A stretch of DNA of 64,000 nt from Silurus meridionalis (GCF_014805685.1 NC_060896.1:10318889-10382888); one strand, 5' to 3'. Counted from the first letter of the stretch, positions 23,771 to 35,502 are shown. Notes: generated from the sequence alone by a model not told the origin. Numbers and translations are program-made.

Positions 23771-23821
<51 letters not shown>
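23771..23821. repeat. (GT)n microsatellite
   Basis: About 25 GT units. Confidence 0.96.
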
Positions 23822-23825
<4 letters not shown>

Positions 23826-24301
23826 ATTTAATATTACATTTTCTAAATTATATGATAAACTCAACTGTTTTCAGCATACTATTTTACTTCATTCGTTCAC
23901 TTCCTTAATATGTGGAATTGTCAAGATTTTCTCATTTTATGTGAAATTCTTGAAGCTGGACATAAAATCCTAACTCTAGTGCTATGGATTCTTTAGCGTT
24001 TTCATGCTCAATTTTATACCCCTGGCATTGTTGTATATGTTTTCAAGTTTAATAATAGTAATTAAAAAATGCGCTCAAAAAAGCGAGGCGGAGACTAAAC
24101 AAACTTGCAGTTCGCCACTTAATAGTTTCTGTTCTGTACATGAAAAGGATTGCATTTGGTACACATGTGTATTGAAATGAAAGACTGATAGTCTGTTATA
24201 TCATCAAAATGTATGTATGTAGTATTATACCTGTGCTATCTACTAGTTCCTTTTATTGTATTACTCTCTCACAGTGTATACTCTGTAGAATAATAATCTG
24301 T

Positions 24302-24302
<1 letters not shown>

Positions 24303-24395
<93 letters not shown>
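24303..24395. repeat. (CT)n microsatellite
   Basis: About 46 uninterrupted CT units, a long pure polypyrimidine tract that could form triplex DNA. Confidence 0.97.
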
Positions 24396-24397
<2 letters not shown>

Positions 24398-25204
24398 TCA
24401 AGCTATACATGTTCTTTTCCTGCCTGATCTGATGTGATGCCTTATCATGAAACACATCTACTGCTGTGGCTCATCTCACCCTCCGGACCTGTCTGATTCA
24501 TCCTGATGCTTTACTTCTGCTTGGAGATTTCTGTGACTCAGTTTTTGCCCCTGTAAACAGTCACCACGTGGATACCTTAAAGACTTCAAAAAAAAAAAAA
24601 AAAAGCATATGCTCGATACTTACCCTTGCTTCAGTGGATAATCTTTCCTTAATACTATAGTTTTAAATTGCTGTGATCAATCCTAGCGCTTTTATTGACG
24701 CTATTTACACATAACCTTCAACACACCTTCAATCTTCTACACCTGTGCACTGTAATAATTTATAATCCAAACATGGCAGAAAAAACAGCATCCATATCTG
24801 GGTTGTTCCTATGGGTCAACTGCGGTTGTCACACTCTGGGTCTCTTTTTGGGTATTAAAATACATGTATATCTAAAATTCTATTAACCTGTTTAGTGAAA
24901 TATTGAATTGAACTGAGCATAGGTCACGTGTGTCAGTTATGTCATATAGGGCTTTTATGGAGTTTATACAGCCCTATGAAGTAAGAATTTTGCTGAGAGT
25001 GGTATAACAGTTGTATGGCAGACAGTACACTAAAAACAAATACATTTAAAAAGTAAAGTCAGAGAATAATAAAAACAAAATACCACTTCACATAGCATTA
25101 CACGTTAATACTAACTTTATACATGCCCAGCATTGATTTCTTGCCAACATATTATGTAAAGTGACACAAAAGACAGACAGACATACACAAATGCACTCAC
25201 TTAC

Positions 25205-25416
25205 CCTGAGTGTATGGGTAGATTGGGATGGTGCCCCAATTATGTCCACCTGTGCTGTGTCATCAGCGTGGCCACTGTGCCAGTGAATAAATATCACCGT
25301 CCCACTGTCGGCTACATCTCGTCTCGGGGCCAGATTCATGTCCTGGTCTATCATGAAGTCAGGGTTGGACACTTCAAATGCCACGTCCTTACTCCCCTCA
25401 CAGTCATCAAACAGCA
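25205..25416 (-). CDS. cdh13: Internal exon of a cadherin prodomain, probably cadherin-13 (T-cadherin)
   Basis: This is the only host exon I can support. Reading on the minus strand, an acceptor ending TCTGCAG precedes the exon and a donor AGG|GTAAGT follows it. The 212 bases give one split codon plus 70 complete codons without a stop, ending in phase 0. A possible branch point (CTAAT) lies about 30 bases upstream of the acceptor. The peptide contains the pattern LFDDCEG, FEVSNPDF, a GTVIFIHWHSGHADD segment and VDIIG. From family knowledge, this order (F-x-D-C-x-G, YEVS-x-P-x-F, G-T-x-F-V-H-A, H-A-E-D-x-A, I-V-G) is that of the CDH13 prodomain and fits it better than N-cadherin. T-cadherin is a GPI-anchored adhesion receptor without a cytoplasmic tail. 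The open frame runs past both splice sites (25088-25549), but those extensions are intronic. Another prodomain cadherin remains possible. Confidence 0.78.
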
Positions 25417-25419
25417 CTG

Positions 25420-26256
25420 CAGACACAAACGCAAACACACTCATTAGCACTGCAGCAAGAACCAAAGCTACAATCTTCCAAATAATGTGGAGAAGTGTGA
25501 ATGACATTGCAGTAGTAGACTGGACAGTATGCTCCACGTACAGAATCACTTTTTTCCTGAAAATTTGGCACAGTAGGTTCTTTTCTGGGGTAATTTATGT
25601 ACCGTTAAAAGCAAAAGAAAGATTTGCTGTCTCAGAAATAAAGTGCCATGTCCCTGGGAAATGTGACTGCACCTGTAAGTTCGTTCTGTGCTCACTGAGC
25701 CGTGCGCTTAAAGCAAAGTAGAAAATGTAAAATATGACTCATTTATCAGGAGGCATTAATGTGAGATACCTTAACCTTCCAAATATCCTCTCGCCACCTT
25801 TCTCTCATTCATTCTCTTACTCCCTCTCTCTCCCTCGCTTTCTCTCTCTTTCTCTATGTCTCTAACTCCTGCTTCATCTCTTGCTACAGGACTTTAGTCT
25901 GATTTATAGTCAATGCACTCAACACAATTTGTTGGTGATTACAGCGAAAAAAAACTGTAGTGTTTGTACTCTGGCAATTTTCAGCTTGATCTATATCCAC
26001 TGTATATAGAGCATAAGGGTGATTAGCAAAAACAAGAGCTGTAACAATTCCCTACACTGAGAAAAGAAATGCAGATAACGATTGTAAAGTGTAGTTGGTA
26101 TTAATATATATGTATGTTTATTATTTCCGATTCAAAAAATGTATTATTACTATTTTTTTATTATTACTGAAGCTTTTTGCTATTTGTATAGGTCAATTTT
26201 TGAAGATCAGAGTACTTTTTTCCACAGAGAGAATTTATTGTTATTTGTAGTCAATA
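25420..26256. other. No further exon seen upstream of the cadherin exon
   Basis: The acceptor-proximal intron is followed by CT-rich sequence (25.79-25.86 kb) and AT-rich sequence. No exon signal was convincing. Confidence 0.4.
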
Positions 26257-27140
26257 TGCGAGGTATATCTATAAAATAATGAGACTGTGTTCCTAACTCT
26301 TAGACAAAGTAGAAAGAACTGGTTGTAAACCCTTGAATGGTGACTTTGAACATGTCTTAACCTGCATGATGGATATCAACACTCTCAGCCGTTCACTTGA
26401 TTGTCAGTCGTCATTTAAAATAGTTTAGTTGTCTGCTATGCGCCGGAAAATGCTTAGTTTAAAAGTCGAGCAATGTGTCAATTAAAATTTTTTTGTACAA
26501 TTTAACAAAATACCAACAGAATCTTTTCAAATGCTTACTGAGGTTTAGGGGAAAGACTGTGAGTCTCATGCCCATGTGTTTGAGTGACACAAAAGATTCA
26601 GCAAAGGAAATGAAAATGTGAATGATGATGAACGCCATGGATGACCTTCCACTTTAAGAACCGAAGAAAATTTGAAAAACATTAAACAGATAGTACAAAA
26701 AGACTGTTCTGTCCAGAAGACAGAACAGTGAACCAGCATTATTATAAGGACGTTTTGACAAAGCTGAGAGAAAGAATCAGAAAAAAGGGCAGAACTGTGA
26801 AAAAATTGGTTTCATTCTTCATGAAGACAATGTGCCAGCTAACAACCCTTAATATGCGATGAATTTAGCACCATGTGACTTTTTTCTTTTCTTTAAAGTG
26901 AAATCGTTACTAAGAGGAACACATGTTTAGTCAACTGATGCAGTAAAGAAGAAAACGGCACAAGTTATAAAAAAGCTGACGAAAAATCTGCTCTATGCCT
27001 TTGACCAGTGGAAAACAAGATTGCAGCGGTGTTTAAGTGTGAATGGGGTGTATATTGAATGGGACAAGCATTAAAACTGGCATGCATATAAATAAACATA
27101 AGTTATTATATCAGTCTTGTTATTTAATAGACATACCTTG
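26257..27140 (+). mobile_element. Internally deleted mariner element
   Basis: Left-end sequence near 26259-26287 (GAGGTATATCTATAAAATAA) is mirrored at 27112-27140 with about five mismatches over 29 bases, and TA lies directly after the right end. The transposase pseudogene inside begins MRRKMLSLKVEQCVN and ends with QWKTRLQRC and EWDKH. Full-length mariners are about 1.3 kb, so roughly 400 bases are missing. Confidence 0.85.
26438..27074 (+). pseudogene. Mariner transposase pseudogene
   Basis: The first frame reads the N-terminal helix-turn-helix region of a mariner transposase (NKIPTESFQMLTEV, HVFE-HKRFSKGNE, DDERHG-PSTLRTEEN) with stops replacing tryptophan or tyrosine codons. At 26703-26729 a perfect 11-base inverted repeat marks a junction, after which the C-terminal half continues: YYKDVLTKLRERIRKK, a shifted HEDN (second D), LAPCDFFLF (third D, as in DD34D mariners), STDAVKKKTAQVIKKL and AFDQWKTRLQRC. 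The first catalytic D region is deleted. Confidence 0.85.
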
Positions 27141-28242
27141 TAGCACAATATTATTACAGAAGTTGTTACTTTTGAGAATTTTTAAAAGAAAGAAATAACA
27201 GGACTGTTACTGCAGAAACAGTCTAGTTTTTTTTTATATGTCCAGAATAAACTGACTATTTAATTTCTAACTTCTAGACATTCCTTACTAATTTCAAGCT
27301 TTAAATCATATTGTTCTCATCACGTTTTAACTAGTAAGAATTTTAATTTGCCAATAAAATCCAGTTTTATTGAGAATTAATTTGCATGTAATGTATAATA
27401 TTCTCACAATAAGAAATATTCTAAACTTTATATATTATTCAGTGTTATCACTAAACAAAAAGATTGTTCCAGTTATCCTTATTAAAAAGTAATTTTATGC
27501 CTGCCTCATACTAAGAACTTTATAATGTAACCATTGCAGTTTCAAAAAGATTTGTTCACATATTTTAACTTTTATTGATGGAATTCAATATTTGCTTTCA
27601 AGCTCTCAACTGCCTATATTAATTAGTTTTGACTAAATGTCTGTTTTGTTTTTTTCTTTAGTAAAAGTCAGAATTTTTGTCTAATGCAATTCAGAAAAAC
27701 TGGAAAAAAACGCTGAAGTATTTCTTTAATTTCCGTATCCCTATGCAAAAATGCCTGCACAAAGGTTACAGTCTTTCTATAATTACCTGTGAGACATAGA
27801 GAGTAAATAAATTATACCTCTGACTAAGGTTCCTGCATGATGGAAAAAAGAGTACGACAGAGAGAGAAAAAGGGTAAGGGGGAAAAGATTCTTCAAGAGA
27901 ATGATGCAGTATAACTTCCACTAGCAGCTGTGCACTCTGCAGTGAACAATTATCATCTTTGTCCTGAGAAGAGTTCTTGCCAAGTCGCTTCATTGTTCAG
28001 AAAACTGGCCATAATTCAGGGTTCGCTCTCTCTTATTTTTCTCTTTCGATCATTCAGATAAAAGAGTAGCACAATGGCACAGTGAAGCAGGGGTACTGGG
28101 AAACCTCTGAAAGCTTACTTTAGTTTTAGTTTAGAAGATGGTCAATAGTTTGTTCATAAAAAAAAAATACAAAAATAAAGGTTTTAGAGTGAGGCCCCAG
28201 CTACATATACTGCAGTATGGGTGTATGTGTGTGAGTCTGTGC

Positions 28243-28244
<2 letters not shown>

Positions 28245-28298
<54 letters not shown>
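28245..28298. repeat. (GT)n microsatellite
   Basis: About 27 GT units. Confidence 0.96.
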
Positions 28299-28628
28299 TA
28301 AGCTGTGCCTCAAGTCTGACTGAGTGAGATACCGCCACAGAAGCCCAGCTTATCCCCTCTGATCATGTCCACGGCTGTCTTATCTCTCGGTCCCATACCC
28401 CCCTTTCTTTACTTTTTTCCTCTTCTCTTTGACATTTCAGACCCTCTTTTCTCTTCACATCCTTTTTTATGCAAACCATTGCTTTCAAGATGATTAGTAA
28501 CCCTAAAATTAAATAAATAAAATAAATATTGTAGTAGACGTAAGATAAAAAGTTCAATATTGACACAGGTATTCATATTTAAACTTGTCTTTCACATGCA
28601 CTTATTTCTGTGTGGTGATTCCTTTACC

Positions 28629-28657
28629 AACATCATCATCATCATCATCATCATCAT
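28629..28657. repeat. (ATC)n trinucleotide repeat
   Basis: About nine ATC units. Confidence 0.9.
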
Positions 28658-29245
28658 TTAAACGTCTTTCATGATTTTTTTAATTAATGCTCCAGTGATG
28701 ATGACAGGGAGCCTTAATAAACTTTATTGGATATTAAGACAGATTATGAGATATTTAGTCGAAAAACAACAAGATTAAAAAAGAAAATAACAAATGTAGG
28801 AAATGTGGGATTTTTCAGTGTTTTTTTATCAGCACATGCAACATTGTACATGGACTGTTTTTTTGTCGAATAAGGCATGCAGGTGATGGCCGGAAGCATC
28901 ATCTTATTCCTAAATGGTTCCTCATTACACATTATTAGCTGTGTGCTACACTCTTTATCTAGCAGCAGCAAACTCCTCAGATTAACAGTGTGTGCTAACT
29001 GAACCTCAGATATCTAGCTCTCAGGCTAATTAAAATGAAAGACAATTTAAAATCAGATACCTGACTAACAACTGCACCGACTTCCACTGAAGAATTCAAA
29101 CCAACTGATCTTTTCACTTGTTCTTGTTTAGATTAAATGAGTTAATAGTTAAAAGCTTGTTTTTAGCTGAACCCAGTCTGGCTATTCTACTGAAGCTACT
29201 TTCTCAAAGAATTGGATCACCACATTAGCAGCAATTAATATGCTT

Positions 29246-29725
29246 AACATTATGACCGGTGAAGTAAATAACACAAATTATCCCTTCATCATGGAACCTG
29301 TCAGTGGGTGGAATGCAAGTGAACATTTTTTCCTCAAATTTGATGTATTAGAAGCAGGAAAAAGGGGCAAGCATAAGAATTTGATCGAGTTTCACAAGAG
29401 CCTAAATTTGACGCTAGATCATCTACGCATCAAAACATCTCCAAAACTGCAGCTCTTGTGGGATGTTCCTGATCTGCAGTGGTCACTATATATCAAAAGT
29501 GGTCCAAGGACGAAACAGTGGTGAAGCGGCGACAGGGTCATGGGCGATCAAGGCAAATGGATGAACGCAGGGAGTAAAGACTGGCCTGTGTGGTCCGAGC
29601 TACTGTAGCTCAAATTGCTAAAGAAGTTAATGCTGTTTAAGCTTAATGGGTCAGAACTGTTTTGGCAGCAAAAGAGGGACCAACCCAGTACAAAGTAGGT
29701 GGCCATAATGGTATGCCTCATCGGT
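29246..29725 (+). mobile_element. Internally deleted Tc1-like element (family 4)
   Basis: The left end contains 'cattatgaccggtgaa' and the right end 'ggccataatggtatgcctca', an inverted terminal pair. Between them, plus-strand remnants of the N-terminal helix-turn-helix region of a Tc1-type transposase are visible ('ctccaaaactgcagctcttg', 'aaaagtggtccaaggacg'). They run directly into the C-terminal piece near 'gttttggcagcaaaagaggg'. The catalytic core is gone. Confidence 0.8.
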
Positions 29726-30184
29726 AGTCATAAAGTTATATCTGATCGGGAGTCTGCCTATTCTCTAACTTTGAATAAGTGTTATCTTACTCACTTATTT
29801 TTAGCTGGAATCACATTTTGTCTCATTATGGGTATATAAACCATGCATGATCCTGATGCCATGATATCAGACATCCATTGATTGCAACACCTGATCACTT
29901 TTGTTGCTCTAAAATTTTCTGGTACCCCCCTCCCTTTCTCTCTCTTCCCACTCTTGCTCTCTTTATCCCTCGCTGTCTTTTTCTCTCTGTCATCTTTTCT
30001 TTGAGTGTTTGGTGTTCTAGTTGTCACGTTTTTGCCTCATGTAGCAAGCTAAGCAACTTCAGTAATCCAGGTTTGTATTATTATATGCTTATATCTTCAG
30101 CATCCCAATAGGATAATACTCAGGTACATTTCTCAGTTCATATTTAATGCACAGACAAAATAAAATAAAATATAAAATAATACA

Positions 30185-30185
<1 letters not shown>

Positions 30186-30225
<40 letters not shown>

Positions 30226-30236
30226 ACATACACACA
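30186..30236. repeat. (CA)n microsatellite
   Basis: About 20 CA units followed by interrupted CACATA units. Confidence 0.95.
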
Positions 30237-30649
30237 AGCTTGGTTGCTTCCAGGGAGCAATAAACTGCAGTTTTATATGGAAGCAGCCCTTTCCACAGAG
30301 GGGAAAGAGTGCTGGGAAATGAAGCGTTATGGCCTCTTGTGAACTAAAGCCTCATAAATAATGTGCTGATGGGAGAGAGAGAGGACAGCGAGCTGCCGGG
30401 AAGAGTGGCCAACATACGCTCCAGTCACACACCTCGTATATCAGCCTGTGTCCGGCATGCCCTCTGGAGGAAATCCTGCCTATCAAGAGAAAGCTTAGAA
30501 TAAAGAGAAGTGCATCCAGAGCTATGAATACACATCTGATTTCATGCCTGATTTCTTTCTCTATGGCATTCTGTTCTTCTTGCTGTGATTATTTTTCTAT
30601 GTCTGCTGAGGTGGTGCATCCATTTATGGTACGTGCATACAATCACACA

Positions 30650-30672
30650 AACACACACACACACACACACAC
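30650..30672. repeat. (CA)n microsatellite
   Basis: About 11 CA units. Confidence 0.9.
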
Positions 30673-30729
30673 GGTCACAGGCAGTGTCAGTGTGGGCTGT
30701 AATAAGGGTACTGTTGCTATTTCACACTG

Positions 30730-30732
<3 letters not shown>

Positions 30733-30780
<48 letters not shown>
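30733..30780. repeat. (GT)n microsatellite
   Basis: About 24 GT units, complementary to the CA tracts on either side. Confidence 0.96.
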
Positions 30781-30782
<2 letters not shown>

Positions 30783-30916
30783 ATCTGTGCGTGTGTAACA
30801 GAAGCAGGGCTGAGCAGGACAAAGCGTTTACAGTCCACTGCTAAGTCTCTCAAAATAACAAGGCCAGTGTGTCTGTCAGATATACTTTTCACCTTTACTT
30901 TTTCACTATTATTATG

Positions 30917-30919
<3 letters not shown>

Positions 30920-30961
<42 letters not shown>
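30920..30961. repeat. (CA)n microsatellite
   Basis: About 21 CA units. Confidence 0.96.
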
Positions 30962-30963
<2 letters not shown>

Positions 30964-31139
30964 AGAGGCCATAAGATTCATATGTATTTTTTGAACATCC
31001 GATTACACCAATTAGTCCAATTTGCTATAATAATAACAATCTCCACTCTTTTGGGAAGGTGTTCCACTAGATTTTGAAGAGTGCTTGTAGAGATTTGTGC
31101 TCATTCAGACATAAGGAATTTAGTAAAGTCAGGTACTGA

Positions 31140-31400
31140 TGTAGTGTGAGATGAACTAAGACTTAGATACTTTATTGTCATTATAGTGATACAACAAAAT
31201 GTGTTTGGTAGTTTACAGAGACCAGCAAAACCGTAACAAAAAAAAAAAAGACAAAAAATAATAGCACTATAATATAGCAATATTAAATATGTGATGATAT
31301 GTACAAGGAAATATATGTGCAGTAGAACTTGGATCTTAGTGCAAGCAGTAGAGTGCAAAACTGTGCAAACATGATTGAGAAAATACAGGGAACATTGCAC
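31140..31400. mobile_element. Retroposon-like 3' fragment (unassigned)
   Basis: It includes 'tagatactttattgtcatta' and 'tacagagaccagcaaaaccg', which resemble a common fish dispersed repeat, with an A-rich tract at 31239-31260. I cannot name the family; it splits the surrounding Tc1 remnant. Confidence 0.45.
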
Positions 31401-31561
31401 AAGTTGTATTATTAGCTGCTAACTAATAATTAATTGTAGAAATAATAATCAATGATGATAATAATACAGTCCTATGTGTAAAGTGTTTGGTGTGTTAGCA
31501 GCAACATGGAAAAGAGGAGCAGACAGCTTGGTTTGTTATATCCGCCTCAGTTCTCAGCGAC

Positions 31562-31564
31562 TGT

Positions 31565-31637
<73 letters not shown>

Positions 31638-31647
31638 TGTGTCTGTG
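31562..31647. repeat. (GT)n microsatellite
   Basis: About 40 GT units with one TT and some CT interruptions. Confidence 0.96.
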
Positions 31648-32014
31648 TGTACCTAATTCCTGGGATGCAGTCAGCATTCCAATACATCTCAAAGCTGTTC
31701 AACAGGGTTGAGGTCAGAGCTCTATAGCAGAAGATCTTCCACTCCAACCCATAAAAATCATATCTTCATAGAGAAGGAGCATTGTCATGCTGGTACAGGT
31801 TTGGGTTGACTACTCTAAGTGAATGGAAAATTTCTTGCTGCCACATCCATAGACACCCTATACAATTGTGTGCCTTCAACTTAGTGGAACAGTTTGAGAA
31901 AGAGCCACATAAAAAACCAGGTGTCCCAATCAGGTGTTTTTTTCTATATAGTGCATCTATATCTGCATTCGGATTTAAAATCAAAGTGGGTGGAGGCAAA
32001 CTTGAAATCTGTTC

Positions 32015-32042
32015 TTTGTTTGTTTGTTTGTTTGTTTGTTTG
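32015..32042. repeat. (TTTG)n tetranucleotide repeat
   Basis: About six units of TTTG. Confidence 0.9.
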
Positions 32043-32233
32043 TACCTGGAAATTACTATGCCCCTGGCAACACTGCAACTAATCAAGAAGTAAAAAATGT
32101 CCCAGTATACTTTTCATAGTATACATCATATTGTCAGTCATTAATAAATTGTACATAAAATTGTATAAAAATTTGCTGTAAGTTTTTCTCTCTTGTGTGA
32201 GAAACATTAGAGTTATAGCCATTTATTCTGCTT

Positions 32234-32239
<6 letters not shown>

Positions 32240-32271
<32 letters not shown>
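32240..32271. repeat. Poly-A run of 32 bases
   Basis: The longest A run of the window. No retrocopy body was recognised upstream. Confidence 0.9.
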
Positions 32272-32272
<1 letters not shown>

Positions 32273-32339
32273 AGCACCTAAAAAGGGAGATATGGCCTTT
32301 AGACTGACAGTGTTAATGTGGCTGTGTGAGCCAGAGATC

Positions 32340-32340
<1 letters not shown>

Positions 32341-32371
<31 letters not shown>

Positions 32372-32382
32372 TGTGTGTGTGT
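32341..32382. repeat. (GT)n microsatellite
   Basis: About 20 GT units with one AT interruption. Confidence 0.94.
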
Positions 32383-32486
32383 ACTTTTAACTGGAAACAG
32401 ATGGAGCTTTGAGGGTTCAGTTCTGAGAGTTCACCAACTGGGAGCTGAAACATGCCCACACTTTTCCACTCATCTACAGGTGCACT

Positions 32487-32488
<2 letters not shown>

Positions 32489-32547
<59 letters not shown>
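32489..32547. repeat. (CT)n microsatellite
   Basis: About 29 CT units. Confidence 0.96.
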
Positions 32548-32551
<4 letters not shown>

Positions 32552-33254
32552 GTACCTCTCTTTTGCTCTTGTTCTTTCAGAGCTGCCAATCAAACGGCAG
32601 CATCCTCATTTCGAATATCTGGATTCAATTTTACTCAAAATGATCTGTGTTTGTGTGTGTTTTTGTTTCTGTGCAATGTACTTTAATAATAATAGTACAT
32701 CGTTAGTACAAGTTTCCAGAAAAACAGAACATTTCAGATAATAGTCCTTCATCAGCTATGCAGGCAAAGTGTTTATGAGCCTAATTGCATGTGAAACTAG
32801 TTGATATTTAAAATGTGTACACCTGCCCATTCAAATATCCAATACCAAAACCATGGCCATTAGAACCCAATTAGTCTCTCTCTGCTGCTTTACTCTTTTA
32901 GGAAGGCTTTTCATTACATTTTAGAAGAGGTCCTGTTGTTAACCATCAAAACTAATTATCACGGAGTGTACAATTGAAACGCACCCCTGGTCACTTCCCT
33001 TGCCATCAGTACCCGGTTTTACTTATGCTCATATGGCTGAACAAGCATAAAAATCCCCACAGAAATACCTTAAAATAGAGTGAAAAAGCCTTTCCAGAAA
33101 AACATTTACGGCTCTCACCATGTCTTTGGGTACAAAGAAAGTAAGTCTCTTCTCTGTTCTGCCACCTAGGTGGTAAAATGAACTTCTAGTTAATCTTTTT
33201 GTCCTACTGTGCCCTAATGAACCAGAATTAGCATGTATTTGTGGTTGGAGTCTT

Positions 33255-33320
33255 CAAAGCAATTTTCTAAGTCACTCTGGAAAAGGCCGTCTGCTAAATT
33301 CAGTAAACGTAAATGGACGT
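33255..33320 (+). mobile_element. Diverged L2/SINE 3' tail
   Basis: 'cactctggaaaaggccgtct' and 'gtaaacgtaaatgg' match the stem-loop and tandem tail seen at 3655, with several substitutions. The body upstream is not recognisable. Confidence 0.6.
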
Positions 33321-34477
33321 TATTACTGTATAACCGGCAGGTTTGCCTCAGGAATGACGTTCAACAAGCGCTTGGGTGTGAAATCCACATGGTTTCCACA
33401 AATTTTTGGACTCAAACTGTACACATTTTGCCATATCGCTATCCTGTGTGTAAGCCTTCACTCACATGTCCATAAACACACCCGTCTTTCATTCCTTCTC
33501 TATCAGCCTGTCGTTTGTCCTGCATGCTCAGCCTTTTTCAATCGCTTTTGCTTTTACTGTCTATTTCTTTAATGTCTCCTCTCTCTTGTCTCTTACACAC
33601 CTGCCATCTCTCTCTATCATACTGGGGCTTGTGATTGCTGGTGTAATAGCAGCCATCTTTCTCAGGTCAGAGAGTAAATGGGGGTTCTGAACACACAGAC
33701 GAACAGACAGTCGCTGTTTTCTCGGGCTCGCAAATGTGTGTACGATGTGCACGTGCAGCTTTTACAACTCTCTCTGCATTCTAAAGTCGCATATTTTTGC
33801 TCAATTTACATGCAACGATTGAGTGTACCACAATATTATAACACAAATCCAACAAGTCCTATTGCTTGTTGTAGATCTATTCAATTATATATTATCCTAG
33901 GACTAGCATTGATGTTTGATTCTTACACTGTAGCACAATGGCATCCTTGCAAATTAGAAATGGATTCATTTTAGTTGAAAAGTTACAAATATTAAGAGCA
34001 GTGTTGCACATTGTGGACACTACACACCCTTTTAAAATATTGAGATTGGTCATTTTGTTTGCATAGCAGTAGATGTGGGCCATACTACACAATCTTTCAC
34101 CTGGAAATTTCCTAAACCAGGCGTTTATGAATATAAACATGAGAGCAATACATAATGTGAGTTTTTTTTAAGATAGAGCCTGGATATTAAATTTTTTTAT
34201 GCACTTTGTTGTGCAGAAAAATATGACGGAGGACTGTCAGAAGACTGTCTGTTCCACATAAAGATCTGTAGATAGATCCAAAATTTTATTTATTTATTTT
34301 CCAAAAAACCCTTTGATTTGACATGCAAACATAATTTATTTCGTCAATCATTGTTTGTGCTTGATTGTTTGCACCTAGACTGTTTTTTGCTAGTTAACAT
34401 ACTGTAGTGGTACTCAAACTATATAAATACTGACGGAGAAAATCCTGGGCTACAATCATGAAGTGTGCATTCAGCAT
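33321..34477. other. No gene seen
   Basis: AT-rich sequence. Frames at 33233-33690 show no recognisable domain and no clear splice context. Confidence 0.4.
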
Positions 34478-34704
<227 letters not shown>

Positions 34705-35502
34705 ACCTTATTCATCCAAATCGGAAATTTACAACTTAGGTCAGCATCTGTTCACAACCGACAAATCTGAAATTCAACCCATCTTATTTAAACATAAAAT
34801 GTGTAACAAGCATAGACTGACATGATACCACAGTAAAAAAAAAATTCCACCAAGAAGTCTGTGGCATTTGGCAAAAGCAGCCTTGTGCATAATTCTTTTT
34901 TTTTTTTTTTTCTTTTTTTTTGCTCCAATAAATCCCTTAAGCATGACAGATGTGTTCATTTCCTTTTCCATTACAACCTTTTAGATTTATTTCAATAACA
35001 AGAAGCAGGATTCTGTGCAGCATGCAAATTGCAAGGCAAACGGTGTCAGACAGTTCAAAAACAGGCTGCGAGTGTTTGATGGCATTCTAATGTTGCCCGT
35101 GCGGCAGAAAGAAAGCGGCGGCGAAGCAAAGAGACGTCGCCGAGAGACGCTTTGATGTCGGACAACAATAGCTGAGTCCCTTCGTCCTAGAAGAAGTGGA
35201 AGGGGGGAAAATAGACTTGCACTCAGCAAAGCAGCAGCACAAAAACATTCAAAAATTGTATTCAATACAGTAATGCACACCATCACACTCAGTCTCAGGC
35301 TTTTCCCCCAGTAATCCAAACACAATTTACCCAGAACACAATGTTAACAATACCTCATTGACATGTTTCTGCATAATGCAATAGATAAAAATGGTCAATT
35401 TTAGAAACTTTCATATATTTTTCTTTATGCTTAGCAATCAAAAATACTCAGCTGATATATATATATCATATCATATATATATACACACACACACACACAC
35501 AC
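34705..35502. other. No gene seen; one GC-richer unique stretch
   Basis: 35.0-35.3 kb is non-repetitive and GC-richer than its surroundings. The minus-strand frame there (34987-35325) has no domain. Confidence 0.4.

Larger units (their letters stand above)
1..25204 (-). other. Probable cdh13 intron downstream of the exon (partial)
   Basis: Everything on the low-coordinate side of the exon lies downstream in the minus-strand gene and starts with the donor GTAAGT. I found no second exon here, so the intron would exceed 25 kb. It consists of transposon remnants, microsatellites and non-repetitive sequence. A short exon could easily be missed by eye. Confidence 0.6.
23506..25204. other. No gene seen; AT-rich with GT and CT repeats
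   Basis: AT-rich sequence including two long microsatellites and a poly-A tract at 24590-24604. The stretch adjoins the exon donor. Confidence 0.4.
27141..29245. other. No gene seen; AT-rich with GT and ATC repeats
   Basis: AT-rich intronic sequence. The minus-strand frame 27766-27993 and others lack domains and splice context. Confidence 0.4.
29726..30984. other. No gene seen; microsatellite-rich
   Basis: 30.24-30.5 kb is non-repetitive and of balanced composition (possible conserved sequence). The rest is dominated by CA and GT tracts. Confidence 0.4.
30985..31958 (-). mobile_element. Tc1-like remnant (family 1) interrupted by other repeats
   Basis: One part (about 31005-31137) and a second part (about 31655-31958, ending 'ctatatagtg') match successive sections of the remnants at 4910 and 59931, including 'ggttgaggtcagagctctat' (decayed DLNP motif on the minus strand). 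About 515 bases between them contain a retroposon-like fragment and a GT tract, inserted after the Tc1 copy. Confidence 0.72.
31959..33254. other. No gene seen; simple repeats and unique sequence
   Basis: Contains a TTTG tetranucleotide tract (32015-32042), a 32-base poly-A run and GT and CT tracts. 32.8-33.2 kb is non-repetitive. Confidence 0.4.

Noticed and set aside
25088..25549. 153-codon minus-strand frame as a complete gene
   Set aside because: The outer parts are intronic; only the part between acceptor and donor matches a cadherin, and the signal-peptide-like start is fortuitous.
25338..25721. 127-codon plus-strand frame over the cadherin exon
   Set aside because: It is the opposite strand of the exon; the minus strand has the splice signals and the cadherin residues.
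33233..33690. Host exons near 33.3-33.7 kb
   Set aside because: Three short overlapping frames without domain or convincing splice signals; begins in an L2/SINE tail.
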